Position numbers and translations under genes: made by a program
Notes under the pieces: model-generated
The model's database searches: none
The model's input: only the letters and a program-made list of their open reading frames with translations
Told to the model about the DNA's origin: nothing
DNA from: Arachnopeziza araneosa
Lineage: Eukaryota > Ascomycota > Leotiomycetes > Helotiales > Arachnopezizaceae
DNA: 64,000 nucleotides
Direction: 5' to 3'
Assembly (NCBI GenBank): GCA_003988855.1
Contig: QYAI01000020.1
Location: 434,001-498,000 of the forward strand
Shown: one piece after another, positions 45,350 through 58,198 of the stretch
Numbering within the stretch: position 1 is the stretch's first letter
Layout: each line of letters starts with the position of its first letter

Positions 45350-45853
45350 ATGGTAAGCTTCACTCTTATTCTCTTCTCTCTTAACACATCACTACATCGA
45401 AAATATCTCCAATGAGGATGAACCAGCAGATGGCCGAATTGATGCTAATCGTATATCTGCGCGCAGTCTTCACCACGCTCTTCATCCCCAGTCAACTCTC
45501 CAGGCGCAGCCAGCAGCGGTACCAGTCGTCCATCCTCTCCAACCCCCCCCGGTGGACCCAAGACCGCGATCCGTCGACGTGCAGCAGCGGACCAGAAGGA
45601 TAAACTTGCGAATGCCAGACCGAGCTCGACGAGAGCGGCCGGTGCGGGCGGAAGCAGCAGCACCATGTTGAGACTGTACACGGATGAGTCGCCTGGACTG
45701 AAGGTCGACCCCGTGGTTGTGCTGGTTCTCTCTCTTGTGTTCATCTTCAGCGTTGTGGCTTTACATGGTGAGTCCTTGGTCTGAGAATGGAAGAGAGAAC
45801 GTGCTGATGAGAAAACAGTCATTGCGAAAATCACCAAGAGGTTTTCTAACTAG
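45350..45853 (+). CDS. SBH1: Sec61 translocon beta subunit
   Basis: Three exons, 45350-45352, 45467-45767, 45819-45853; 112 residues. The tail-anchored beta subunit of the ER protein-conducting channel. The first coding exon is just the ATG; the 114-nt intron (donor GTAAGC, GCTAAT branch site, GCGCAG acceptor) joins it to SSPRSSSPVNSPGA. Then come the fungal-type PPGGPKTAIRRRAAADQKDK, the STMLRLYTDESPGLKVDP motif, and the membrane helix VVVLVLSLVFIFSVVALHVIA before KITKRFSN. The length fits the family, and the ORF without splicing would lack any ATG in this frame, so the model with a single-codon exon is well supported. Confidence 0.95.
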
Positions 45854-47031
45854 AGAACTCATTGTACGAGGCAGAAGGGAGGATATCTGGGTGAAGCGAT
45901 GGTGACGGCAGGGAAAAAGCATCATGAAAATTACAAGTGCATTGGGTGATTTCGGAGCGCAGATATGGGCCTGCGTTGGTCCTTATGTATTATATTCAGG
46001 TCCCTGGAGAATGGAAGGCATTCTAGTAGAACCTCATCTATTCATTTGGATCCCTGCGAGAAGCACTGTTTAGTTTGATATTGGACCTCCTGGGAATGTT
46101 GGCTTGTGATTCTAACTTAATCCAGAAGTTCACTGCTTTTGTGCTATGAATCCGGTGCTGTGAATCCAGGTCTGGAGGCAATCGGATTTAAGTTGAGTCT
46201 TGCAGTAAGGAGTAGCCGGATGGAGAGTGAGCCTCCAACATCAGATGAAAGCGTTGCCTTCAAAGGTACAACATACAGTCATGTGCCGTGAGATACCTTA
46301 TTGCCTATGCGTATCATTCAGAAGTGCCGAAGGACTCGAGCACAGTACCTCTGTTCCCAAGAGAGTCTTACGAAGAACGCCACATCACCAAAGCCACACT
46401 TCGTCATCCGGGCACAGTGGACCTTAATTCGCTGTCACCGCACACGATTTCCCTCATGCACCTTTCAGGCTATCACCGATGCCAATGGATTGGCTCTATT
46501 ATAGATATGGTCGGTCTTAAGAGACATCATGACGATGGGCAATTCAGCGCCGGTTGCTGCACCAGATCCAGTCAGCAGAGCAAAGGAAGGCCGGTTTCTG
46601 CACACAGAATCGCACCAACACATGTGCAAGTGAATGGATATTAAGCTTGAATTCTTCGGCCTGCAGGTTTGACGCTCTCTTTGCACCTGGGGGGGGGGGC
46701 AGGATTTCTTCCCTTGTGCATCATTCACATCCCCGCTATCAGAGGCCCTGTTGATCCTAGTCAAATCGCCCCCACTACAGCATCAAAGCTACATTGACGA
46801 GAACTGTGCCGCTGGATTAATATTACGAGCCACAGAAATATCGCTCTTCTCAAGGTCCTTGCATTCACAAAGAAGAACCCACCTGTACTCGTCGACAACG
46901 CGAGGTCTAGCAAAAGGCGCCTAGGATCCGGCCAAGTGAGCAAAGCCCAATATCACATGGAAGCTGGATAGCTCGCGCATAGGAACATTTCTAGACTTGA
47001 CAACGTCTAGCAGACGTCCACAACACTCGTC
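45854..47031. other. Intergenic
   Basis: 1.2 kb between two forward genes. It includes a run of eleven G at about 46689-46699. Short frames here lack codon bias or motifs. Confidence 0.5.
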
Positions 47032-50000
47032 ATGACTTCTAAATTCACCGAGAATATCGACGAGGAAAACCATGATCAAGTTCCTTCGGTCGTCATTGCT
47101 CAAGCCGAGAGAGCTATAGTCGGAACCTTTGAGAATGGCAGACCTCCAATGAGGAGACTACCTACAAACAAGTCCCAGATCAAAGTCAGCGCCAAAGATC
47201 TCACCAAGTGAGTAATTCAAACCTCCTCCCACAAGCCAAATCTTAATGTTTCTTGACAGAGGCGACCTCCTCCAAGTTCCCCATGGGGATGACCCCGCCC
47301 CCGCGTACGGAGAAAAACATGATGAGATCGAGCTCAGTCAAGATGGATTCGATACAAAAGCGAAAGTTACGGATGATGGTCGCGTCAATATCAACATCAA
47401 CCAGAAGACTCGCAAGCTCTCTGATCTTCTCGTGCCTGCTTTACGGCAGCAGCTCTCCCTAGTCGCACAAGAAGATGGCCATCCATTACCACCTGGATAT
47501 ATCCCACCTGCGTTAGGAGGACTTCCTGGCCAAACCCTACCACCAAAGCTTAATGTTGTGATGCACGTTGTTGGGTCAAGAGGAGATGTACAGCCGTTTG
47601 TTGCCCTTGGGAAGACGCTAAAGTCGACGTATGGACATAGAGTTCGTCTAGCGACGCACCCTACCTTCAAGACCTTCGTGGAAGAGAATGGCCTAGAGTT
47701 CTTTAGCATTGGTGGTGATCCGGCTGAGGTAAGATTGTCCTCGTACTAGATTGCTACTTGCTTTCTATCACATCTCTGCAGCTCAAGAACTGTTGCTGAG
47801 GTATTATGACTGCATATCTTCCGCTCTTTCAAAAGATCCCAAGCTCTGGGAACCCCTCAGTATTTGAATTATCTACAATGCTAACTCAATGATAAGTTAA
47901 TGGCTTTCATGGTCAAAAATCCGGGCCTTATGCCCGGTATTGAATCTCTAAAGAGTGGCGATGTTGGAAAGAGGAGAAAGGGCATGGAAGAAATTGTCTT
48001 AGGCTGTTGGAGGTCATGTATCGAAGCTGGTGATGGCCTCGATGCTCCTCCGAGAAGAGATAGTTCTGATACTCTTGGGAGCTTCGACGACGGAATTAAC
48101 ATGGACACTAATCCCGCTGATCGCCCGTTCATTGCAGATGCAATCATCGCTAACCCCCCCAGTTTCGCTCATGTCCACATTGCAGAGAAAATGGGTATTC
48201 CACTTCATATGATGTTCACGTAGGCATCTCTGAGTGATTGAGCGAGTAATTGCTAATGCTCCGAAGTATGCCTTGGTCGCCCACTCAACAGTTTCCGCAT
48301 CCACTTGCCAATATCCAGTCCTCCAATGCCGATGTTAACATGACGAATTTTGTGTCTTATGCTTTAGTTGAGATGATGACCTGGCAAGGCCTTGGAGATG
48401 TCATCAATCGCTTTCGGGAAAATGCTCTGCAGCTCCCTGCTATATCAGTGATCTGGACTCCAGGCGTCTTGAGCAGACTCCGCGTCCCTTATACATACTG
48501 TTGGTAAGTTTGTAAATCCTTGAATGTCTTGTTACTTTGCTCACTTTGCAGGTCACCTGCTCTTATCCCCAAGCCCAAGGACTGGGGACAGCATATCTCA
48601 ATTTCTGGCTTCTACTTCCTCTCTCTAGCATCCTCCTACACCCCAGAGGCTGAATTGGCAGCCTATCTTGCTGCAGGGCCGCCTCCAGTGTACATTGGAT
48701 TCGGATCTATTGTTGTCGACGACCCAAATGCAATGACTCAAATGATATTCGAAGCTGTTAAAAAAGCCGGTGTTAGGGCACTGGTATCGAAAGGCTGGGG
48801 TGGTCTTGGAGCTGACGAATTAGGGATGCCTGATGGTGTTTTCATGCTTGGGAATGTCCCTCATGACTGGTTGTTCCAGCACGTTTCTTGCGTGGTGCAT
48901 CACGGTGGAGCTGGAACTACTGCTGCTGGTATTGCTCTAGGGAGACCAACAGTTGTTGTACCATTCTTCGGTGACCAACCGTTTTGGGGGGCCATGGTAG
49001 CTCGTGCAGGCGCTGGGCCTGTTCCTGTTCCCTACAAGAACCTTGACGCGGACAAGCTGGCTGCCTCCATCACCGAAGCTCTCAAACCCGAGACTCTTGA
49101 GAGAGCGAAGGAGTTGGGTGCCATGATCAAAGAAGAAAAAGGAACAGATACAGGTGGAAAGAGCTTCCATGACATGCTGAATGTTGATTCTTTAAGATGT
49201 TCAGTGGCTCCGAACAGAGTGGCTGTGTGGCGATTGAAGCGAACCAAGACTCGCTTGAGTGCGCTGGCCGCTTATGTTTTGGCAAACGAAAAGCTAATCG
49301 ACTTTGCTGACTTGAAGCTGTATCGTCCCCGGGAATATGAGACTGATGATGGCCCGTGGGATCCTATCTCGGGTGGTGCATCAGCCCTGCTTGGTACAAT
49401 TGCTAGTCTCGGAATGGGTGTTGCGGATTTTCCAATTGAGATCTTCAGGAAAGTCAAGAAGAAGGACGCTGCGAGATCAGATACGTTTGGCAAGGGAAAA
49501 GAGAAGCTAAACTCACCGGAACACACACCAATAGACTCCGCTAGTAGTTCTCGCGCGCAATCGCAACTTGATCTTGGCTTGAGTCCAACTTCAGAGCCCA
49601 GTAGCTATGTTCCGGAACCTCTATCTCCAAAGGGGTCTTTTGATGCAGGAGCTCGTTCCTCGATTGAAACAGCAACAAGTAGTACTCCTGCGACTAGTAC
49701 GACGTCCAGTAGTCACCGCCGATCAGAATCAATGAGACAAGCATTGAGAGGAGCCTTAACTAGGTCTCGATCGAACTCGAGAGATCGAGACTCCTCTTCC
49801 CGCTCGGACTCTAAAGAACGACATCCTGGTGGGAGAAGTGGCTCTCCTTTTAGACGCGACTCCCAAGAAGCTTTTGATCCAAGTAAGTTAACTCTCGAGA
49901 ATGTCAGCAGAGGAGCAAAGGGTGTATCCCGGATTGTTGGGGCTGGTATGAAATCGCCCATGGATTTTACCCTTGGCATAGCTCGCGGTTTCCACAACGC

Positions 50001-51452
50001 GCCTAAACTCTACGGAGACGATACCGTTCGTCCGCACGAAAATGTGACGGATTTAAAGAGCGGTCTTAAAGCTGCTGGCAAAGAGTTTGGATTTGGCTTC
50101 TATGATGGCATCTCAGGGCTGGTTACTCAACCTATTCGTGGTGCAGAAAAAGAAGGGGCTGCAGGCCTTATTAAAGGAATTGGGAAGGGTATTGGTGGAC
50201 TCATTCTTAAACCTGGTGCCGGTAGGTTCTATCATGAAACTCGACAGTAATTCTACACATGCTAACATTTCATTTAGCTATTTGGGGCCTTCCTGGCTAT
50301 ACCTTTATGGGAATTCATAAAGAAGTGAAGAAGGTATTTGGCTCAAGCGTTTTGAATTATATCATTGCAACACGCACTGCTCAAGGATTTGAAGACGCAA
50401 AAACCGCTAATAAAGAAGAAACTCGAGCAATCATCGCGGGCTGGTATGCACATAAGACTGAATTGCAAAGTGAGAAGATGAAGGTTCTTGAAGGCGGGCC
50501 GGAGGGCCAAGAAAGTGGTCGCTTGACTCCAAGAGGCTTCATACAAAACCGACACTTAAGTGTTGCTGAAAGGAATAGACTTCACGAGGAGAGAAAGAAG
50601 CTCCGTGAGGAGGAACAGAAAAAACTCGCTGCTTCTGGTCATCGACACTGCCGATTCTGTGGACATGGTCGAAAACACAAGCACGAGCCTGGAACTATCG
50701 AAGACACAATTTCTCCTGAACCGTCTCTGCTAAGTCGTACCGATACGGATTTAAACGAGGAGTTTGAGCACGCAATTCATGCCTCTGTCGCTGCTACTTC
50801 AAAAGGAAATGAAGCAGAAGATTTAATGATTGAGCGTGCTATCCGTGCTAGTGTTCGGGAGCTCCAGCTCGGTGGATCAACTCTTACTGACGAGGAAGCC
50901 GTTGAAAAGGCTATTCAAGCAAGTATCTCAGCTGCTCGTCATCGCACATTAGAAGAACCTACCGTTACATCTCCTAGCATGACTGATGAAGAGGTGCAGC
51001 ACCAAGCAGCACTTGAAAAGGCTATCCAAGCGAGTTTGGCAGAGTATCAGCTCCCCCACGATGATGCCGATGACGTTTCTACCGATGAGGATGAGAACAT
51101 CAAACTCGCGCTTCAAAATTCTAAGACGGTATCAAGCATAGCTGACGAGGATATCAACCTCGCGATTCAAAGATCTAAAACAGAAACCCTCCACGAGGAT
51201 AAGGATCTTGAAAAAGCCTTACAAAAAAGTAAAGAGGAGCACGAGAAAGGAAAGACGGAAGAGGATATCGTGCTCGACTATGTTAAGAAGCAGAGTTTGA
51301 TGGAAGAAGAGCATAAGAAAGGTTTGGAGGAAAGCACGAAGAGTAAGGAAGTGGAGTCCAGTGCAGCTGATGAAGAGGCGCTGAGAAAGGCAATTGAAGA
51401 GAGTACGAAAGTGTCAGGTGGCAACGGAGAAGCTTCTAGTTCAACAACATAG
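47032..51452 (+). CDS. Sterol-glucosyltransferase-like GT1 enzyme with a ubiquitin-interacting-motif tail
   Basis: Six exons, 47032-47207, 47260-47728, 47897-48219, 48267-48503, 48552-50221, 50278-51452; 1,349 residues. It resembles UDP-glucose:sterol 3-beta-glucosyltransferases (Atg26/Ugt51). The N-terminal Rossmann fold begins NVVMHVVGSRGDVQPF (164-172), with GDPAELMAFMVKNPGLMPG across intron 2 and TMPWSP across intron 3. The nucleotide-sugar box is HHGGAGTTAAGIALGRP at 517-533, then PFFGDQPFWG. The PH and GRAM domains of full Atg26 are absent. After about 660 the protein is Ser-rich, then has a conserved block (EFGFGFYDGISGLVTQP, KGIGKGIGGL), a small CRFCGHGRKHKH motif near 1083, and from 1119 about eight UIM-like helices of the A-x3-S kind. 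This predicts ubiquitin binding. The substrate is inferred. Confidence 0.9.
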
Positions 51453-52026
51453 AATTGGGGTTTGTTTGGATGGCTGTTGGTTGAGTTATAGCATGTAGAG
51501 GGTATACCCGGAAATCACGGATGATAGAAGCAGGGAAATGAAAGCGAAAATTTTGTGATTGTTCACCGTTCTGTCGTTGCTGATTTGTTATTCCCTGCGT
51601 CAATGATCTGTTTCTTCTATCAGCAAGGGGGGAAATCCCAAGGCTCTCAAGTCTGTTTGTTCTCGTCACATGTTCTCGTGTCGTTCAGAGCTTCGATTGT
51701 CGAAGTTGCATTTGTTTACTTTCACGTCTTCGCCTTCATCCCGAATCTCGAAGCTAAGCGAGGCACGCGACAAACCGCCCAATAAATCTCGCGACCCGAT
51801 CGACTCCTCTTTCAAACCGTCCTCTTTCTCCCCTGCAAAGGTCGCAGCTGCTTTAGATGAAGTTCCCCTGCGTCGCCATCGTCCGTTATCGCTACCGCGT
51901 CCACCCGAAGCTAAGTTTCGTGGGCTATGGACTGCTAGTTACCTTTGACTAAGCGTCGCGAGATCCTACGCGCCGCGCAGCCATCTTCTCCTCGTGATAT
52001 CGATGAGATCCGGACGTTGAGAGACT
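51453..52026. other. Intergenic or 5' exon region of next gene
   Basis: Contains the promoter of the next gene and possibly an unrecognised 5' exon: another frame at about 51951-52083 is open and protein-like (see rejected items). Confidence 0.4.
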
Positions 52027-55000
52027 ATGGAGATGACGCGGAAAGGCACGATGGAGGAGGGCGAGGTGGAGGACCACCATTGTGAGAGCAACTTTGCGGT
52101 TCAACCTATGCAACAGGCGCAGAATGAGTTGGCTGGTCAAGCTCAAGACTTTTATGGTAATCGACCGACGCCCCTTAAGCAACAGACGGATACAGCCATG
52201 TCGTCACCTCTCTCGGTACTAACTACTACACCATCACCGGCGAAGTTCCGTGAGCAACCTCAGAACCTGATTAGCCAAATCCAACACAACCATGCTCAAG
52301 GTACTATCCAGCAACAAGAGGCCATGCAAAATCTAGTTAACCAAGCCTCTGATCATTTGGGTGCCCCACTACACGTCAGCAACGGCAACAGCTACGAACA
52401 AGCTCCGATGGAGCAACTATTCGTTGGGCCAAACGGTCAGCAAGCTGGGCAACAACTCATGTACCATATCGGGGCACGGGACGTTCAAGCTCAAGGGTTG
52501 GGTCTGGCTCCTATATTTCAACATGGTACTCAAAGACCTCCGTATGTTAATATTCGAAGTCTTCAACTTCCTCCAAACGAATCCTATTCTTCAAGCTCAC
52601 AGCCAGCCAACCATATGTATCCGGGCATGGGTGGACCGGTACTTCCAGCTATCCTCGAGGGCTCAGCATATATGGGTTCGCCGCCGCCGCAGAATTATTC
52701 CCACTTCGGTCAGTACCAAAACTCGTACAATCAGTACTCATCGCCTCCAAGTTATGGTTTACAAAGCCCCAATCTTTACCAAGGACCCCCAGCATTTACA
52801 CCGCAGTACAACCCAGGAGCCAACTATACCCCGATAGCACATAATCGGTCACATTCTCATAATGGTGTTATTAGTGAAAATGGGCAATGGGGTCAGTCCA
52901 ATGGCTATGGTAGTGGGGGCAATCCTGCGGTTGGATTCTCGAGCCGGTACGATCAAGGTGCGTATACTGATCCTGCACCTTGGGTGGGACCTTCGAACAA
53001 CCATACTCGCGGACACGCTGGGAATCAGTCATCTGGATACTCTCCAATAGCCACCAGTGCTCCTAACTTCACACATGCTCGATCGATATCGTCTGATAAT
53101 CCTACCACACCTATCAGAGGACAGAACCTTCCCAAAAAGCCTCAGAGCGGTCGGTTTTCTCCTACTACCAAACCCCTTCCTCCTCCGCCTCCTGGATTGC
53201 CTAGCAAACCCGAGAATGGTTTCAGACCTGGTCACAAGCGAACTCAGTCTAATGGCTCCCCCCTAGAGCGGAAAAACAGGTCTTCAGGACTGTCTCTAAA
53301 CTCCTACTCAGTACAGGCCCCGGAAAAACATAAGGATATGAGAAGCACTAATAAAACTTCTGTTGAGAATTCGCAGACAAACAATCCGGCTACATCTACT
53401 GAAGGCTCTCGTACCGAGCCAATTGAGCCTTCTCTAAGCCAGAACCAGGTTCGGCCTGTTGAGAAAACAGCCAACTCTTCAGTTGATTCTTCCAAGACCG
53501 TAGATGCGCTTGTTAAGCACAATAACTTTAATCTTGATGAGCAATCTCTGACGATCAATCGAGAATCTTCTGTTGAAAAGCCCCAGATCCCTGCTATTGC
53601 GGCTCCAGAAGTACAGAAGCAGAGTCTGCCTACCGTAACGGCTCCCAGTTCGTCTGAAAATACTGCCCAAAAGGGGTTGCTAGCACCAACAAAACCGACA
53701 TCCGCTACTATCACTAAAGATCCAGAGGCTCCAAAACCAGCTCCTAAACCAGCTCCTTCAGGACATAGCGGGATCCCTTCAATAGTTGAACCTCCTCAAA
53801 TCCAGGCCTCTACTCCTACAGCTGTATTGCAACATGGTTCCTCTGGCGGGGTTCAGAAGAAGAGACTGTCTCCTAACACGAATACTTCTACGAGGACTGG
53901 TGGGCTCGCTCCAAAATCTAGACCATCTCAACCTGCAGGTCGTACACGAGCGCCGTCATTTAGTAATGCACAGCAACTCAGAAGACCAAATTCCGCTTCT
54001 TTAAAGACTCCTAACCAAAGCTCTTCTCCAGCTGCTGGTACGATGAAAGGAAATCCTGGCTCTGGGCTACCAAAATCGAACAAACAAACTAAAACTCAAG
54101 TACCTCACAAGCGAACACCATCTACTGGAGCTCCTAAAGAGAAGAAGAAACAAGATCGTAATCAAGTTTCCCAAATACCTATTTCTTCTCCTAATGAGCA
54201 GACCCCAATTCAATCGATAGAGTTGCCTAAACACAAGAGACGAACTCCCCCAGATCCACAGTCTCACACGCGAAGTTCTCCACCACCAAAACGCGCACGA
54301 GTCACCAGCTCTTCAGAAATACAATCTGAACAAGTCCAAAGTTCCCCCCCAATGCGAGGCCAACGAGAGCAACGAGGTGGCGCTTCAGCACGCGCAACGC
54401 CAGGATCATCAGCATCTTCGTCTCCATCCAGGGCATCCCGCCGCCAACACGCTGTTTGGCCACCGGTCAGACAAGAGGTAGCTAATAATCAGCCAGTGGC
54501 TCGGCAAAAAATACAGCGAAAAGAGCCAAGACCTGAGCAGCAGCCTTGGAAACGTCCTGCAATGGAAGAGGAATATCCGCGACCATTGACAGCAGAAGAT
54601 GTTGTTGTTCAAGATGAATATACGAGAATCTTCCAGATGGTTCAAGAGAAAAACCCCAATTTTCAGACACAAGATCAGCCAGAAAATGTTCCAGCACTTG
54701 ACGTAGGTGAATTTCTGCAGGTTGAAAACTCGCAAGGACGTACGGGTACATCAAATGAAAACAAAGATGACGGTAGACCCCAAACCCTCGAATATCAACC
54801 GAATACAGAATCGGAAGCCGTTCGGCCCCCTACAATCATTCGTTCAAGTGTACAAAGCCTTGTCCGAAGCCAAGAGGTCGTTGCTGGCTGTAATTATAGC
54901 GATCCTGAAGAAGGGCGGCTACAAAAGATTTTTGCACAATCATTCAAGCATTTCAAGACGGCTGCTAAGATCAATCCTCCCCGTGCTATCAATCAAAGTT

Positions 55001-56642
55001 TGACCCGATATAATCGAGAACATCCCGTAACTCTGTTTGAAAACACAGCTCTTGGAAGACTTCAAATAGGAATCCATATCAGCAACAGCAATTGGGACTT
55101 TCCCATGTTCGGTGCACCCCTCTCGGAACAAATGATTGATGAAGAGAAAAATGGCTGCACCTTTTGTCTCTACGAATGTGACTTCGGCATTAGCGACGAG
55201 AGCGTCTGGCAGCCGCTCGAAGCTTCTGGTGGTTATTGCAGCGAATGCCATACCTCCGGCAACGACTTTGCTTCACAATGGAATGACTTGATGGTTGAAA
55301 AGCTCATGTCGACTCCTATAGAGCGCGAGAAGTGGCATCCCAAGGAGCGTGAGAAGTGGAACAAGATTGAGGCACTTAAATATACACAAAACACACCAGT
55401 GTTGAAAGAACTTTGCGAGGGTCAAGATCTCAAGGCACTGGCCTTCAAATATGCTCTTTCTATTTCTGCTCAACAGAAAGCTAGTCCTAAGACTGTCATG
55501 ACGAGACGGGCGAGCATGGGAAGTGCAATGAGATCCCCTTCACCATTGTCGAATGGGGGTAGTAGTGCACTTCTCATCTCAAGTGGAAGCCCAAGCCGTC
55601 TACCAAGACCTAGAACGGAATCTTGGCCAGGAGCTTTAGCATTAGATCTCGTGCAAGGGTTTGTAGCTAGTAATGCCGGAATTCCATCCACGGTTCTCAC
55701 TGCGAGTACTCAGATTCCAGGGCCAGCGATCTTAGCAGCACCATGCCTGCATAGAGCTCCAAGTCCGATGTTGCTCGACTCTCCGCCTGGGCTATCAGGA
55801 GATTCGAAGATAGCACCACCAAACACAACTATCAAAACGAGTCCAGTCCCATATGTACGCTCTCGAATGTTGTCATTGTCATCCTTGCCTGATATGGATC
55901 AAATGCGCTCAAGGTCCACAAGTCCAATGCTTGTCGAGCCTCAGATTTTGACAGCACCATCTCTGCCTTCAATATCTCCTAGAGCTACGAGCCCTATGTT
56001 AATTGACAGAAGCCCTCCACTCTCAAACATTGCTGCCTCTGCTCAACCTCAACGGCCAATCCTCACCCACGCCAAAACCATGGGACCACCGCCTCCTCCT
56101 GGACGCCGCACCTTAAGCACACCCACCCTTCCTCCGATGAAGCCTCTCCTTACCAAGCCCTTCGATGGCGTTCCTTTCTGCCGTGGTTGTCCCTGGCGTA
56201 AAGTCGACGAGAGTAAAGCTCGTATCTGCAAGCCGTGCCGAGATCTCAAATGGGCCATCATGTCGCATCCCCGTCACCTGGAGTTTATGCTATTGAACTC
56301 GGTTCCTAAGCGAGTCGATGAGCACGGATATTCATTGCTCGAGGATGCGAAGAGAAAGAGCTGCATGATCTGTCCCAAGTTGGCGATATATAGGTGCTGC
56401 TCGTGTCCATTGCGGGTCTGCTCGGATTGCGAGGTCATGTTGGAGAGTTTGTGTAAGTGGAATGAAGATTACCGCGAGATGTGAAATATTACTGATTTAT
56501 GCGTGTGGCAGGCAAGGGCGAGATTAACGGGCTTCTGATTCATCTCGATCGAACACATGTGAGAAATGATGTAAGTCTGCTTCCGCCCGATCATCGCAGG
56601 CCACTCATTAACCATCTCCAGGCATTCTTGCTCCTTTCTTAA
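52027..56642 (+). CDS. Giant disordered protein with two Cys-rich regions near the C-terminus
   Basis: Three exons, 52027-56452, 56512-56570, 56622-56642; 1,501 residues as modelled. The first 900 residues are Gln/Asn/Ser/Pro-rich and disordered, with short basic patches. From about 985 a folded region appears (RLQKIFAQSFKHFKTAAK), then a Cys motif (NGCTFCLYECDF, GGYCSECHTSGND), and the late Cys-rich module CRGCPWRKVDE, RICKPCRDLKWAIMSHP, KSCMICPKLAIYRCCSCPL, VCSDCEVMLESLCKG. These could make zinc sites. The two small last exons extend it to LIHLDRTHVRNDAFLLLS. I do not recognise a family; a nuclear or RNA-related scaffold is only a guess. The start is uncertain, since 52027 is simply the first ATG of the long frame. 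Confidence 0.75.
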
Positions 56643-58198
56643 GAAAATAATATTGCCGAATCTTGAAATCTTTGCTGTAGTAGAGAGTGGGAAACGGCAT
56701 TGATCTGGATGGAGTTGGATTGTGTTGAGATACCCGGGCGTTCTTTCTTTTTCGAAAAGGCTGAAGGGCTGCGTACTACGACATCGGGCTTCGCTTCCTG
56801 ACTTCTCTTGAGTGAGTAAGAACCCTATAATTTTAGTACTCAGTGGGTTCCATGTTCATAGTCAGAGTACGTAGTAAATTTCTTTCGCCAAATTATCCTC
56901 TTGAACGTGAATCTCGCTCAGCGAAGCCCTCGATTTTCTTGCCTATATATATGAGCCACATCCGGACTTTCCATCTCTTCGCCTGTGTTGGCAATCAATA
57001 GGAGTTAAATTAAAACGTAAAATGCAAGAGCAGTCTTTCATCTCAATATCTTATGATATTCTTCTTGGTCTTCTGCACCCTATACTTTGTATTGAACCTC
57101 GAAGAAAAGCCCTACAAAGCCAGTCAAGCTTGGATCAGCAGGATTAGAAAACTAAGCTTGCTCTTTTTGTCTTATATCCATCTCGTCCTGTAGTTGAGGA
57201 TTGTCTCAACACAAGTGGATGAGTATACCGCCGCTTATATTGCTTTGTGAGGGACAAAGAAATTAGCACAGGCGTAAGCAGGAAATGATTATCCTCTCGT
57301 GCGCTTACTAGGCTCGATATTTTCATGTTCCTTTCCGGAACGCCTTGTTTGCCTCAGCTTCATGAGAGTCACAGCGGTATGACTTGTCAATTCTGCGATC
57401 GAAAGCCGGATTGTCCTATCTACAATGGATTCAACCCTGGTATTTTTTTGAGATTGGAATGATGGGTTTTGATTCAAGCAGAAAAAAGAAAAATTATCAT
57501 ATTCTGACTTATTTGGATTGAAATAATGGTATTGGCTATCGCGTTCTTCATATTGCGCGCGAGTATCAGCATTGGAGCGGCTGCGTAGAATAGCGAGGAG
57601 AGGAGGCGCCTAGGAGAGCCTAGGAGGGCCTACATACATCGGACAAATTTTCGTATATCAAACGCTCTGTGGCATCGGCAGGCGACAGGGGGATGCAATA
57701 TGGCACATGATGGCGGGAGACGACGGAGAGATGGCGGAACTTGAATGGGTGCTTCGTGAGGTCGCTGCGCTCCTAGTGCTTGCATATCCGGGAGACCCGG
57801 ACTGGTTTAATCCCTCTGAAGCCATTTCACTTTCCGCCGGACTTGCACAAAAGTCAGCGCGGCCAACCGACGCTTGAGGCGTCCTACCTGCACCAACCGA
57901 ATGACAGGAAATAGAGGCACAGTTCGATTCACGGACATGCATGTTGATCGATTTGCTATGTTCCGGCTGTCGGTCAGTCTTAGGCCGAAGAATCTTCATC
58001 TCCTTGTTTCTGGACATAGACTTAACCGATTGATTCTTCGTTGTACTTTGAATTCTATGCCAAAGCCAAAACTGGACATATAAACTCTTCCCTTCCCTCC
58101 ATAAAACATGGTCAACTTCTCCTCGGAGTACTCTGGTACCGCAAAATCGTCCAATTCCGACTTAAATCCTTGATCGTTAAGAACCAATATTGGCTAGG
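56643..58198. other. Intergenic
   Basis: 1.55 kb. Reverse frames of 62 and 119 codons (57289-57477, 57658-58017) show no motif and I do not call them. AT-rich with a TATATATATGA-like stretch near 56945. Confidence 0.5.

Noticed and set aside
51951..52083. Protein-like frame (AAQPSSPRDIDEIRTLRD) overlapping the start of the giant disordered protein
   Set aside because: No acceptor within about 120 bp after its GTGAGA donor restores the main frame, and no ATG starts it. It may still be a true 5' exon.
52361..52837. 158-codon second frame inside the giant protein gene
   Set aside because: Shadow of the Gln/Pro-rich coding sequence.
57658..58017. 119-codon reverse frame
   Set aside because: Ser-rich, no motif, lies in the promoter of the small membrane gene.
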